A DNA stretch of 64,000 nucleotides from contig JACMLU010000018.1 in assembly GCA_014379405.1 (NCBI GenBank), forward strand, positions 1 to 64,000, in the 5' to 3' direction. Below are positions 27,675 to 36,540 of the stretch, piece after piece. The translations under genes were made by a program, and so were the position numbers. The DNA comes from Flavobacterium sp. GTDB lineage: Bacteria; Bacteroidota; Bacteroidia; Flavobacteriales; Flavobacteriaceae. Below the pieces are notes generated by a model that was not told the origin of the DNA, made no database searches, and saw only the letters and a program-made list of their open reading frames with translations. The number at the start of each line of letters is the position of its first letter. Position 1 is the stretch's first letter.

Positions 27675-28061
27675 TTAATTTTCATTCTTTGCTTTAATTT
27701 CCATTAGCCACTCTATTGCTTTTTCATTGTTTGTGAATGTCTGAAACGGAATTTTTGATTTTTTTAATTTTAGAAATGCATTAAATAAAAATTTTTGAAT
27801 ATGTGAATTTATAACTAAAGCACATGCAAATAAAAAATCTTGACCATGAATATCTGCATAATCTCTGCATTCTTTTGGGAAACCATTTGCTTCCTTAACA
27901 TCGTAACACCAATACTGATTGACATTATTTGAAATAGTATGTCTCGTTTCAATTAATTTTTTTATTGTATCCAAATCAAAATTCACTTCACGTTTGAACT
28001 TACTAAACAAAATTCCATCGACAACCCAAAACCGGATAAATTCATTCTCTAATTCTGTCAT
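27675..28061 (-). CDS. Small SpoIIAA/STAS-like protein, copy A
   Basis: This 128-residue protein has RHTISNNVNQYWCYDVKE in the same position as its paralogue, and a similar start (FWVVDGILFSKFKRE against LWIDNGILFSVFKRP). The two align over their length with no large gaps. It begins 3 bp after the stop of the alpha-oxoamine synthase gene, so translation is probably coupled. Function unknown. Confidence 0.65.
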   Translation of the reverse strand: MTELENEFIRFWVVDGILFSKFKREVNFDLDTIKKLIETRHTISNNVNQYWCYDVKEANGFPKECRDYADIHGQDFLFACALVINSHIQKFLFNAFLKLKKSKIPFQTFTNNEKAIEWLMEIKAKNEN

Positions 28062-28064
28062 ATA

Positions 28065-30479
28065 TTATCCCTTTTTTATATTCGACATTGACTCTATTAA
28101 CTCCATATTGAAAGTGTCATCTAATTTAATAAAAGCATGCAAAGAAATGGTGTTTGCCCCATATTTTTGTTTTTCATAATCAGCAGAATATCCTAAAAAC
28201 ACTTTTTCTTTATTTAAATTATTAGCTCTTTTTACCAATTGGAAAATAGCTTGCTTATAAAGATTCATTGACTCTACATACTCGTAATTTAATCCCATAA
28301 TTAATGGAGAATAGTGCTTGTCTCCCCTGAATGACCATACACAGCAGATTGTTTCATCCCCTCCTTTTAATTTAATGTCCATAAATTCCCAATCTTCATA
28401 TTTAGATAGTATTTGGGTTATCTTGGCTGGATATTTAAAATAATTAACTGCATGATTATCTTTTTTAACATTTTGAAATAAATTATAATAATGCTCCGCT
28501 TCTTGACTAGTTATTGTATTTTTAAAAGTAACATCGAATTGCTCTTCATATTTTAAAACATACCTTTCAATATTTCTTTTATTATTTTTTGAAGGAATCT
28601 GACTGAGAAATTCTTCGTTTGTTTTCCAGCTTTGAATCGGAATTATATTGACATTTGGCATATTTATTTTAACAAAGCCTTCGTTTTCAAAATGTTCAAA
28701 ATACTTAAAATCAGACTGAAAATCTCTCAAAAGAACAACTGTCGAATCAGTAGCTTTTTTTAATTTTTCGACCTCAATAAAAAACCCATCCAAAGCTTCA
28801 TTGACCAATGGATGTTTTTCATTAACAAACAAATGTTTTCCTTCCGTGAACAACGACCCCATAGCCAATGTTTTTGAACATAAGTAATAAGGATCCTGCT
28901 CTCTCTGTTTTTCGATTTGCACAGAAATATTTTCCAAAGACAACATATCGTCTTTATAAAGCGCAGAGGTGAAAAATGAAGCCAATATCACTTCATCATT
29001 CTCATCTTTAATGACGACATAATGGAATCCCCAATTTTCTTCTACTTTTTCATTATTAGAAAAAATCTCTTCGATGCATTTCAAGCCATTATGTGAATAA
29101 CTCCCATTATCCTTAAACAGGCTATCCCATAGTACAACGTCTATTTCATCGATACTGTTATATATGTCTACAAAAATATTTTCAGATTCTACTGTTTTCT
29201 CAGTTCTTCTCCCTTTAAAAGGAACATTAAATGTTTTATAAATTTTCACTAAATCTTCATTTTCTTCATCAACAGCAATATGAAAATTTCTACCTATAGA
29301 ATCAACTAATTGATCAATATGTGCTTTTGTATTGTGCCTCGTAAGCGTAAAACGCAATCCTGTTTTATCATTTGGCACAACCGGGAATGTCGCCGTATTC
29401 ACATACAATCCATCGGCTAAAACACGCTGAACAAGATTTTGGGCTACCTTCACAGAACCCGTACCTATAAAATAAATTGGCGTTTCGTTTGAAGAGGTAT
29501 TAGTCAAATTAAGTTCTTCTAATTTCACATTCAAATAGTCCATAGAATCCTTAAGCTCTTTTTGATAGACATGAATCTTGTCTGAAAGCAAAAGCTCTGC
29601 CGATCCAATAGCTGCGCCAACATTAGCTGGAGACAAAGGATGCGTATAGGCAAGAATTCCTCCATAAATATTAACTTTTCTATGCATTTCGGCATCATTA
29701 AAAACGGCAATTCCTCCAATACATCCGAAGCCTTTGGCCAAAGTACTCATTAAAATCACTCTTTCACTATGCTTGAAGTGTTCAAATACACTTCCACAAC
29801 CATTTTTACCTGTCCATCCCACACCGTGGGCATCATCAAAATACAAATGAAGTTTTGGATATTTTTCCAACAAATAAAGAAGCTCTTTTTTATTGGGTAA
29901 ATCACCATACATAGAATATACTCCATCAGCCATATACCAAATTTTTTCATATTGGTTATAGCCTCTTTTGATAAATTCTTCCAACATTTCCATGTTGTTA
30001 TGACGAATCATTTTGACCATTGTACCCTGCAATTTTGCAAATTGACAAGGATATTGCACACTATAATGTACTTGTTGGTCTAGTATAATTAAATCATTAG
30101 GTTGTATAATAGTCCCTATTACCGATTGATGCGCAACCGAGGTCGAAGTAAATGTTATTACAGGATGATTGTCAAAAATTTTACTAATTAAATTTTCTAA
30201 TTCATCTTGATATGATGCCTTGACATAGGTTCTTGAAATGGAGAAATGGGAACCATATCTGTCCAATAAATCACGACTTTTGGCTAAAATATGTGGATGC
30301 TTCTCCAATCCTAGATAGCCACAGGTACCAAAATTGATTAATTCCTTATTATTTATTTTTAGAAACTCGCCATTAAATTCTTCTTCCTGGGAAGAAAGAT
30401 GCATTACTTTCTTTTTTTTTGCGGTTGTAGCGACATGATCAATTACATCATATGTATTTGTGTGTTTTATTTTTGCCAA
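28065..30479 (-). CDS. Alpha-oxoamine synthase fused to a GNAT/FemAB-like acyltransferase domain
   Basis: This 804-residue protein is a fusion. Residues about 30-400 are an alpha-oxoamine synthase of the KBL/BioF/serine palmitoyltransferase type: stacking His138 (DQQVHYSVQ), Asp215 and His218 (YFDDAHGVGW), Schiff-base Lys249 (STLAKGFG) and a glycine-rich RYGSHFSISRTY. Such enzymes condense an amino acid with an acyl-CoA. Residues about 430-800 resemble GNAT/FemAB-like (peptidoglycan-recognition DUF482-type) acyltransferases, with FFTSALYKDD and LGLNYEYVESMNLYKQAIF-like segments. No biotin or threonine-degradation genes are near, which argues against BioF or KBL. The product may be an N-acylated aminoketone, either a lipid base (capnine/sphingoid type) or a signal (CqsA/LqsA type). 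The neighbouring hybrid kinase fits the second idea. Confidence 0.85.
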   Translation of the reverse strand: MAKIKHTNTYDVIDHVATTAKKKKVMHLSSQEEEFNGEFLKINNKELINFGTCGYLGLEKHPHILAKSRDLLDRYGSHFSISRTYVKASYQDELENLISKIFDNHPVITFTSTSVAHQSVIGTIIQPNDLIILDQQVHYSVQYPCQFAKLQGTMVKMIRHNNMEMLEEFIKRGYNQYEKIWYMADGVYSMYGDLPNKKELLYLLEKYPKLHLYFDDAHGVGWTGKNGCGSVFEHFKHSERVILMSTLAKGFGCIGGIAVFNDAEMHRKVNIYGGILAYTHPLSPANVGAAIGSAELLLSDKIHVYQKELKDSMDYLNVKLEELNLTNTSSNETPIYFIGTGSVKVAQNLVQRVLADGLYVNTATFPVVPNDKTGLRFTLTRHNTKAHIDQLVDSIGRNFHIAVDEENEDLVKIYKTFNVPFKGRRTEKTVESENIFVDIYNSIDEIDVVLWDSLFKDNGSYSHNGLKCIEEIFSNNEKVEENWGFHYVVIKDENDEVILASFFTSALYKDDMLSLENISVQIEKQREQDPYYLCSKTLAMGSLFTEGKHLFVNEKHPLVNEALDGFFIEVEKLKKATDSTVVLLRDFQSDFKYFEHFENEGFVKINMPNVNIIPIQSWKTNEEFLSQIPSKNNKRNIERYVLKYEEQFDVTFKNTITSQEAEHYYNLFQNVKKDNHAVNYFKYPAKITQILSKYEDWEFMDIKLKGGDETICCVWSFRGDKHYSPLIMGLNYEYVESMNLYKQAIFQLVKRANNLNKEKVFLGYSADYEKQKYGANTISLHAFIKLDDTFNMELIESMSNIKKG

Positions 30480-30520
30480 AATTGTAGGTTATTAAATTAG
30501 TAGATTTGGGAATCTGCCTT

Positions 30521-30528
30521 CAAAAGTA
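30521..30528 (-). promoter_or_regulatory. -7 promoter element of the alpha-oxoamine synthase operon
   Basis: The minus strand reads TACTTTTG, matching TAnnTTTG, 42 bp before the start of the fusion gene. A TTTG lies 24 bp upstream of it, longer than the usual spacing, so the promoter may be weak or need an activator. The operon of four genes (fusion enzyme, two small proteins, kinase) would start here. Confidence 0.5.
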
Positions 30529-30650
30529 AAGAATAAAACACAATTTAAAAACCAAACAGTTCTTTTAAATACACAAATAACCGATAAAAAGTAAAATATT
30601 TGTAAAAAATAAAACACACTTAAGAATAGTCTTGTTAATGTAAGATATAT

Positions 30651-31103
30651 TTATTCTTTATTTTTAGAATTAATCACAATCGTTACGGGGCCATCATTTA
30701 AAAGAGACACTTTCATGTCTGCTCCAAAAATTCCGGTTTGTACTTTTTTACCTAATTCTATTTCCAATTGCTGCACGAAGTTTTCATAAATTGGAATGGC
30801 AATTTCAGGTTTGGAAGCTTTTATATATGACGGACGATTGCCTTTTTTGGTTAAGGCGTGAAGTGTAAATTGAGAAACGACAATTACGTCGCCATCAATT
30901 TCTTTAATACTAAGGTTCATTACCTCATTTTCATCACCAAAAATGCGAAGATTGGCGATTTTTTGGCAAAGCCAATTGATATCTTCTTGATTATCGGCAT
31001 CTTCAATTCCAACTAAAACCAGAAGCCCTTTTTGGATGTCAGCAACAATTTTAGAATCGATGGTTACAGAAGCGGAGGAAACTCTTTGAATTACGGCTTT
31101 CAT
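30651..31103 (-). CDS. dtd: D-aminoacyl-tRNA deacylase
   Basis: Dtd removes D-amino acids (and glycine from tRNA-Ala) from mischarged tRNA. The 150-residue protein has the family start MKAVIQRVSSASVTID, VSQFTLHALTKKGNRPS (the first signature) and GIFGADMKVSLLNDGPVTI at the C-terminus (the second signature). Length is normal. It lies 52 bp behind rsgA. Confidence 0.95.
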   Translation of the reverse strand: MKAVIQRVSSASVTIDSKIVADIQKGLLVLVGIEDADNQEDINWLCQKIANLRIFGDENEVMNLSIKEIDGDVIVVSQFTLHALTKKGNRPSYIKASKPEIAIPIYENFVQQLEIELGKKVQTGIFGADMKVSLLNDGPVTIVINSKNKE

Positions 31104-31155
31104 TCTTGATTTATGGTTTCGAATCTGAACACTGAATTATTGAACATTGTGAACA

Positions 31156-32133
31156 CTACTTTCTGGTTTCATCACTTGCTTTTCGGTCTTCATCAAATGA
31201 ATCTGTGCGGTAATTTTCATCGTCACCTTCTAATATTTTGAGGTAACTATTGTAGCGCGACCAAGCAATTTCATCTTTTTCTAAAGCTGCTTTGATAGCA
31301 CAATGTGGCTCTTCCTTATGCAGACAATTATTGAATTTACATTGTTCTTTCAACTTAAAAAATTCCGGAAAATAACCGCTGATTTCTTCTTTTTCCATAT
31401 CGACAATCCCAAAACCTTTGATTCCTGGGGTGTCTATTATTCGAGCGTCAAAAGACAAATCATACATTTCAGCAAAAGTGGTGGTGTGTTGTCCTTGTTT
31501 GCTGGCTTCAGAAATAGTTTTGGTTTTTAGATGTAAAGAAGGCTCCAAAGCATTGACCAAAGTTGATTTCCCAACACCAGAATGGCCCGAAAACATACTC
31601 ACTTTGCCAATCATCATTTCTTTCAACTCTTCAATCCCTTTCATTTCGGTCGAAGAAACACGCAAACATTGGTAACCAATTTCCTGATAAACGTGCTGCA
31701 TATACAATTGCTCGTCAAGCGTGGCTTCATTAAATGTATCTATTTTATTAAAAACCAATATGGTTTCTATTCCATAAGCTTCTGCAGTCACCAAAAATCT
31801 ATCTATAAAATTAAAAGTCGTTGGTGGATTGTTGATGGTTACCAAAAGAAAAACACGATCAATATTCGAAGCAATAATGTGCATTTGATGTGACAGATTC
31901 ACTGATTTTCGGACGATATAATTCATCCTTTCGTGAATATTATGAATGGTTCCTGTAATAGTGTCAGAAGTTTCTTCAAGTTCATAATCTATGATATCAC
32001 CAACGGCAATTGGATTAGTACTTTTGATGCCTTTCAAACGGAATTTCCCTTTCATACGGCATTCGATAAAATCACCTAGATCGGATTTTACGGTGTACCA
32101 ACTTCCTGTAGATTTATAAACGGTTCCTGTCAT
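31156..32133 (-). CDS. rsgA: Ribosome small subunit-dependent GTPase
   Basis: RsgA is a circularly permuted GTPase that helps 30S ribosome maturation. The 325-residue protein has an N-terminal OB domain, then the G domain in permuted order: FNKID (G4), GHSGVGKSTLVNAL (G1) and DTPGIKGFG (G3). It ends with a zinc-binding motif CKFNNCLHKEEPHC near the C-terminus. It is followed by dtd in the same orientation. Confidence 0.94.
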   Translation of the reverse strand: MTGTVYKSTGSWYTVKSDLGDFIECRMKGKFRLKGIKSTNPIAVGDIIDYELEETSDTITGTIHNIHERMNYIVRKSVNLSHQMHIIASNIDRVFLLVTINNPPTTFNFIDRFLVTAEAYGIETILVFNKIDTFNEATLDEQLYMQHVYQEIGYQCLRVSSTEMKGIEELKEMMIGKVSMFSGHSGVGKSTLVNALEPSLHLKTKTISEASKQGQHTTTFAEMYDLSFDARIIDTPGIKGFGIVDMEKEEISGYFPEFFKLKEQCKFNNCLHKEEPHCAIKAALEKDEIAWSRYNSYLKILEGDDENYRTDSFDEDRKASDETRK

Positions 32134-32243
32134 ATTTTAATTTACGATTAACGAATTCAGATTTTAGATTTAACTGCAAAGATAATTGATTGTTTTCGTT
32201 TAAAGTTTAATGTACATTTTTTTTGCTTATGTCTAAAAATAAA

Positions 32244-32273
32244 AATCCCCGCAATTAAAAAACTGCGAGGATT
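32244..32273 (-). terminator. Terminator of the pheA-aroG operon
   Basis: The minus strand carries AATCCTCGCA and TGCGGGGATT around a 10-nt loop, giving a 10-position stem with one internal mismatch. It is followed by TTTTATTTTTAG. It lies 22 bp after the stop of the DAHP synthase/chorismate mutase gene, the last gene of the operon. Confidence 0.8.
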
Positions 32274-32294
32274 AATTTTATAAAAAATACTGAA

Positions 32295-33374
32295 TTAAGA
32301 ATTCAATATTTTCTCTTGGTGTTCAATACTTTCTTGGTGGATTCCTTTGAATAATTTAATGATAAACTCTTCAGTCAATCCTTTTTTAGCACCTTCAGCA
32401 ACCATTTTGGCCTGAATTTCGTTCCAACGGTTGTTTTGCAAAACAGCTACGTTGTTCTCTTTTTTCACTTGACCAATTTCGTCAGCTACTTTCATACGTT
32501 TTCCTAAAAGCTCTAATAAATTAGCATCTAAAACATCGATGTTAGCTCTCAATTTTGTCATTTTTTGGTCAAAATCATTGTCACCGCTCACGTTTCTGAT
32601 TTTCAAATCTTTCAAAATTTGTTTCAAAGCGTCTGGAGTAACTTGTTGAGCAGCATCGCTCCAAGCATTGTCTGGATCAATGTGCGTTTCGATAATCATA
32701 CCATCATAATTCAAATCCAAAGCTTCTTGAGTTACTTCAAGAATCATATTACGGTTTCCTGTAATGTGAGATGGATCGATGATTAATGGTAAATCAGGGA
32801 ATTTATTTTGCAATTCGATAGCAATTTGCCATTCTGGAATGTTTCTGTATTTTGTTTTTTCATAAGTAGAAAAACCTCTGTGAATAACTCCTAAATTTTT
32901 GATTCCAGCAGCATACAAACGTTCAACACCTCCCAACCATAAAGCCATGTCTGGGTTTACAGGGTTTTTGATCAAAACGATTTTATCAGTTCCTTTCAAA
33001 GTATCGGCAATTTCTTGAACCGCAAATGGATTTGCAGTAGTACGAGCACCAACCCACAAAACATCGATATCATATTCCAAAGCCAATTTACAGTGTGCAG
33101 CAGTGGCAACCTCAGTCCCCATTAACATTCCTGTTTCCGCTTTTGCTTTTTTCAACCATTTCAATCCAATTTCTCCAACACCTTCAAATCCTCCTGGACG
33201 AGTTCTTGGTTTCCAGATTCCAGCTCTAAAAACGCTTACATCTGAATCTTTCAATTCGTGTGCAATTTTCAAAACTTGTTCTTCAGTTTCAGCACTACAA
33301 GGTCCTGCTATCACAAATGGATGAGTCAAATTGAATTCGTTCAACCAATTTCTCATTTCTTTCTTGTTTTCCAT
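32295..33374 (-). CDS. Bifunctional DAHP synthase/chorismate mutase
   Basis: This 359-residue fusion joins the first and the branch-point steps of aromatic amino acid synthesis. The N-terminal ~265 residues are a type I-beta DAHP synthase (PFVIAGPCSAETEEQVL, FRAGIWKPRTRPGGFEGVGE, VIHRGFSTYEK). The C-terminal ~90 residues are an AroQ-type chorismate mutase (LRANIDVLDANLLELLGKRM). It closes the Phe/Tyr operon behind tyrA and comes just before the operon terminator. The prephenate dehydratase of the same operon lacks a mutase domain, which matches the fusion being here. Confidence 0.93.
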   Translation of the reverse strand: MENKKEMRNWLNEFNLTHPFVIAGPCSAETEEQVLKIAHELKDSDVSVFRAGIWKPRTRPGGFEGVGEIGLKWLKKAKAETGMLMGTEVATAAHCKLALEYDIDVLWVGARTTANPFAVQEIADTLKGTDKIVLIKNPVNPDMALWLGGVERLYAAGIKNLGVIHRGFSTYEKTKYRNIPEWQIAIELQNKFPDLPLIIDPSHITGNRNMILEVTQEALDLNYDGMIIETHIDPDNAWSDAAQQVTPDALKQILKDLKIRNVSGDNDFDQKMTKLRANIDVLDANLLELLGKRMKVADEIGQVKKENNVAVLQNNRWNEIQAKMVAEGAKKGLTEEFIIKLFKGIHQESIEHQEKILNS

Positions 33375-33435
33375 CTTTTCTAATTTAATTTTTTATTGTT
33401 TTATTATGTGTTGTTCCTTTTAACTGTAAACTGCT

Positions 33436-33451
33436 CCCGAAAGCTTTCGGG
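33436..33451. repeat. 16-bp perfect palindrome
   Basis: CCCGAAAGCTTTCGGG is a perfect palindrome in the 88-bp gap between tyrA and the DAHP synthase gene. It sits 10 bp before the tyrA stop and could pause or partly stop transcription inside the operon, but no T run follows it. Confidence 0.7.
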
Positions 33452-33462
33452 ATAACCACTGC

Positions 33463-34323
33463 TTACATCTTTGTGTTCATTCCGTTTAATATTTCCTTTA
33501 TTTTATTAACGCTCTGCATTTCATTGAATATCGCATCGTAATCGTCTTTTTCTAATAACTCCTTGAAATGAGACAAATTGGCAATGTATTCTTCTAATGT
33601 TTTCACGACCTGCTTTTTATTCTGTTTGAAAATCGGCGTCCACATTGCTGGGGAACTTTTGGCCAAACGCACCGTACTTTCAAACCCAGAACCCGCCATG
33701 TCAAAGATATCTTGCTCATCTTTCTCTTTATTAATTACTGTTTTTCCCAACATAAACGAACTGATATGAGACAAATGCGACACATATGCAATATGTTTAT
33801 CGTGCGATTTTGGATCCATATAACGGATTCTCATTCCCATACTTTTAAACAAATCCAAGGCTTTCTCCTGTAATTTGAAAGTCGTTTTCTCAACTTCGCA
33901 AATAATGTTGGTTTTCCCTTGAAACAAACCTCTTATAGCCGCCGATGGCCCTGAAAATTCAGTTCCCGCAATTGGATGGGTGGCAATAAAATTTCTTCGT
34001 CTCGGATGATTCGCTACCGCTTCGCAAATAGGTGTTTTGGTCGAACCTACTTCAAAAACTATCGTGTTGTCACCAATAGAATCTAAAACTTTTGGCAAAA
34101 CCGTCAACGCAATATCCACAGGAACAGAAACTATTACAAAATCGGCTTCCACCAAATCTTCAAATGTAGCGGCATTATCAACGACACCTAAAGCAATAGC
34201 TTCCGCCAAATGACTTTCGTTGTTGTCGATTCCATAAATAGTCGCGTCTGGATGTAGTGATTTGATGTCCAATACCATCGAACCGCCAATTAATCCTATT
34301 CCTATTACGTGTATATTCATCAT
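33463..34323 (-). CDS. tyrA: Prephenate dehydrogenase
   Basis: TyrA makes 4-hydroxyphenylpyruvate from prephenate with NAD. The 286-residue protein has the nucleotide-binding GIGLIGGSMV near the N-terminus, FIATHPIAGTEFSGP in the substrate region and the helical dimer domain behind. No ACT domain is attached. The start may be the first or second ATG of MMN. It sits between the aminotransferase and the DAHP synthase/mutase in the operon. Confidence 0.92.
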   Translation of the reverse strand: MMNIHVIGIGLIGGSMVLDIKSLHPDATIYGIDNNESHLAEAIALGVVDNAATFEDLVEADFVIVSVPVDIALTVLPKVLDSIGDNTIVFEVGSTKTPICEAVANHPRRRNFIATHPIAGTEFSGPSAAIRGLFQGKTNIICEVEKTTFKLQEKALDLFKSMGMRIRYMDPKSHDKHIAYVSHLSHISSFMLGKTVINKEKDEQDIFDMAGSGFESTVRLAKSSPAMWTPIFKQNKKQVVKTLEEYIANLSHFKELLEKDDYDAIFNEMQSVNKIKEILNGMNTKM

Positions 34324-34335
34324 TTTATTTTTATA

Positions 34336-34362
34336 CCTAAAAGGTTTTATAAACCTTGTAGG
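34336..34362. repeat. 27-bp inverted repeat before tyrA
   Basis: CCTAAAAGGTTT and AAACCTTGTAGG are imperfect inverted arms of 12 bp separated by 3 bp (34336-34347 and 34351-34362). It lies 13 bp upstream of the tyrA start. Similar CCTACAAGGTTT palindromes are scattered in flavobacterial genomes in my recollection. Confidence 0.65.
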
Positions 34363-34395
34363 AAAATCTACAATCTAAAATCGTTAATCAACAAT

Positions 34396-35541
34396 CTAAA
34401 ATCTATTTATTGCTTCTTGCACAATTTCCTCTTTTACACAAAGTGCAAATCGGATATACCCTTCTCCATTAGAACCGAAAATAGTTCCCGGAGTGATGAA
34501 AATCGATTTTTCGTATAATATTTTATCAATAAAATCTTCTGATGATGCAATTCCGTTTGGCAATTTTGCCCATACAAACAATCCAACACCTTCTTTGTAA
34601 ACTTCACAACCAAGCTTCTCGGCCAATTGTTCTGTTAACACTCTTCTTTTCTTGTAAATGGCATTCATCGAATCGAACCAAGTTTGATCGCTTTTCAAAG
34701 CTGCAATCGCTCCTTTTTGGATTCCGAAGAACATTCCGCTGTCCATATTGCTTTTGACTTTCAAAACGGCATCAATACAAGCTGCATTTCCCAATACCAT
34801 TCCCACGCGCCAACCTGCCATATTGAAGGTTTTTGACAAAGAATTTAATTCTAATGCCACATCTTTTGCGCCTTCCACTTGCAACAAACTCATCGGATTG
34901 TCATTCAAAACAAAACTATATGGATTGTCATTAATCAATAATATGTTGTGTTTTTTGGCGAAAGCCACCAACTTTTCGAACAAAGCTATGCTTCCTCTCG
35001 CTCCTGTTGGCATATGCGGATAACCCAACCACATTATTTTTACTTTCGATAAATCTAGTTTTTCTAAAGCTTCAAAATCAGGTTCCCAATTATTTGCTTC
35101 TTTTAAATCATAATAAACCGGTACTGCTCCAACCAAATTCGTCACCGAAGAATACGTTGGATATCCTGGATTTGGAATCAAAACTTGATCTCCTTCATTC
35201 AAAAATGCCAATGAAATGTGCATAATTCCTTCTTTGGAACCCATCAATGGCAAAATTTCGGTATTTGGATTCAAGGCAACTCCATAGTTGCTTTGATAAA
35301 AATCCGCCATTCCTTTTCTCAATTCTGGCAATCCTTGGTAACTTTGATATTGATGTGCATTTTCTTCCTGCATTGCCAAAGAAACTGCATCAATAACCGC
35401 TTGTGAAGGCTTTAAATCTGGGCTACCAATCCCCATATTGATGATGGATTTCCCTTCGGAAGCCAATTGTCTTACTTCGCGAAGTTTTGAAGAAAAATAA
35501 TATTCTTCAACTATATCTAAACGCTTTGCTGTTTGTATCAC
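34396..35541 (-). CDS. Class I/II PLP-dependent aminotransferase
   Basis: This 381-residue protein has GIGSPDLKPSQAV near the N-terminus, DNPYSFVLN and the Schiff-base Lys in SLSKTFNMAGWRVGM, the usual signature of aspartate-type aminotransferases. Its start overlaps the pheA stop by 4 bp and it precedes tyrA by 72 bp, so it is probably the aromatic aminotransferase that takes phenylpyruvate and hydroxyphenylpyruvate to Phe and Tyr. The substrate assignment comes from operon context. Confidence 0.88.
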   Translation of the reverse strand: MIQTAKRLDIVEEYYFSSKLREVRQLASEGKSIINMGIGSPDLKPSQAVIDAVSLAMQEENAHQYQSYQGLPELRKGMADFYQSNYGVALNPNTEILPLMGSKEGIMHISLAFLNEGDQVLIPNPGYPTYSSVTNLVGAVPVYYDLKEANNWEPDFEALEKLDLSKVKIMWLGYPHMPTGARGSIALFEKLVAFAKKHNILLINDNPYSFVLNDNPMSLLQVEGAKDVALELNSLSKTFNMAGWRVGMVLGNAACIDAVLKVKSNMDSGMFFGIQKGAIAALKSDQTWFDSMNAIYKKRRVLTEQLAEKLGCEVYKEGVGLFVWAKLPNGIASSEDFIDKILYEKSIFITPGTIFGSNGEGYIRFALCVKEEIVQEAINRF

Positions 35542-36365
35542 GGTTTTGTATTTTTATATTCTCCCAACACTTTGAAATATTCCGCCATAATTTCCATTAA
35601 TGATTTTGCTTTGGCGTAATCTTCGTATTTTTCGAAAGTAACATCAACAAAAAAAGAATATTTCCAAGGAGTTTCAATTTTTGGCAAGGATTGAATTTTG
35701 GTTAAATTCAGTTTGCAATCGCTCATTACATTCAAAACTGCCGCCAAACTTCCACGTTTGTGATCCAATTCGAATTTGATTGAAGCCCTGTTTATTTCAT
35801 CTTCTGGAACAAATGAATTCTCTTTTTTAATAATGACAAAACGCGTCATATTGTTATTAATCGTTTGTATTTCTGGTGCCAATATTTCCAAATCATACAT
35901 TTCAGAAGCGGTTTTGCTGGCAATTGCAGCAATTCCTTTCAATTGATTTTCGTGTATTCTTCTTGCGGTTTCGGCGGTGTCTTTATCTTCAACTAATTTA
36001 ATGTTTGGGTATTTCTTCAAGAACTCCATACATTGCAACAAGGCCATCGGATGGGAATGCACTTCCAAGATATCTTCTATTTTCTGACCTTTCAAAGCCA
36101 TCAAATTTTGGTGAATATCCAAATAATGCTCTCCAATTATGTGCAAATTGTTCTTGTCAATCAATGCATAATTAGGAATAATTGGTCCCGCAATAGAATT
36201 TTCGATTGCCATAACCGCCTGATCTGATTTCCCAGACAATAAACTATCAACCAATTCTTCAAAAGACAAGCATTCGTCCACTTCTATATTTTGATAGAAA
36301 TAATCTTGCGCCACCTGATGATGGAAAGAGCCTTTTATACCTTGTATTGCAATTTTTGTTCTCAT
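35538..36365 (-). CDS. pheA: Prephenate dehydratase
   Basis: PheA converts prephenate to phenylpyruvate. The 275-residue protein has an N-terminal catalytic part with AIQGIKGSFHHQVA and MAIENSIAGPIIPNY. It also has an RFVIIKKE segment and a C-terminal ACT domain (LDHKRGSLAAVLNVMSDCKLNLTKI) that usually binds Phe for feedback control. No chorismate mutase domain is present. It heads the operon and lies behind an attenuator with an aromatic leader peptide. Confidence 0.94.
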   Translation of the reverse strand: MRTKIAIQGIKGSFHHQVAQDYFYQNIEVDECLSFEELVDSLLSGKSDQAVMAIENSIAGPIIPNYALIDKNNLHIIGEHYLDIHQNLMALKGQKIEDILEVHSHPMALLQCMEFLKKYPNIKLVEDKDTAETARRIHENQLKGIAAIASKTASEMYDLEILAPEIQTINNNMTRFVIIKKENSFVPEDEINRASIKFELDHKRGSLAAVLNVMSDCKLNLTKIQSLPKIETPWKYSFFVDVTFEKYEDYAKAKSLMEIMAEYFKVLGEYKNTKP

Positions 36366-36373
36366 TTATACTC

Positions 36374-36403
36374 AAAAAAAAAATCCTGATTTTCATCAGG
36401 ATT
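36374..36403 (-). terminator. Attenuator terminator of the Phe/Tyr operon
   Basis: On the minus strand AATCCTGAT (36403-36395) pairs with ATCAGGATT (36390-36382) around a GAAA loop, and eight T follow (36381-36374). It stands 8 bp before pheA and after the leader peptide, so it would stop transcription ahead of the structural genes. Its left arm overlaps the antiterminator stem. Confidence 0.9.
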
Positions 36404-36455
36404 GTATATTAGTTTTATTTGTTTCTTAATCTTTCAAATAACCATAGACAATCCT
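36398..36455 (-). promoter_or_regulatory. Antiterminator stem of the Phe/Tyr attenuator
   Basis: AGGATTGT (36455-36448), beginning at the last base of the leader stop codon, is an exact reverse complement of ACAATCCT (36405-36398), the start of the terminator's left arm. Pairing them blocks the terminator. Upstream, CTTACT inside the leader coding part (36480-36475) can pair with AGTAAG (36459-36454), overlapping the start of the antiterminator strand. Ribosome stalling over the Tyr and Phe codons would therefore free the antiterminator. Confidence 0.8.
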
Positions 36456-36511
36456 TACTTCCTAAAGAAGAAATAGTAAGTATTGCTAAAATAAAAACGG
36501 TTATGAGACAT
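36455..36511 (-). CDS. Phe/Tyr-rich leader peptide (attenuation)
   Basis: This 18-codon frame reads MSHNRFYFSNTYYFFFRK and ends at TAA. Eight of its 18 residues are Phe (5) or Tyr (3), including the run YYFFF near the end, just where a stalled ribosome would matter. It lies 30 bp downstream of a full-consensus promoter and 144 bp before pheA. Its size, codon content, and the following antiterminator and terminator match the classic pheL-type attenuation layout. It is too short to be found by length-based gene calling. Confidence 0.88.
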   Translation of the reverse strand: MSHNRFYFSNTYYFFFRK

Positions 36512-36540
36512 TTTGTTTCTGTTTTTTAATAAATTCTTCG

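Noticed and set aside
28065..30479. Plain biotin (BioF) or glycine (KBL) enzyme
   Set aside because: The fused acyltransferase domain and the lack of biotin or threonine genes argue against it.
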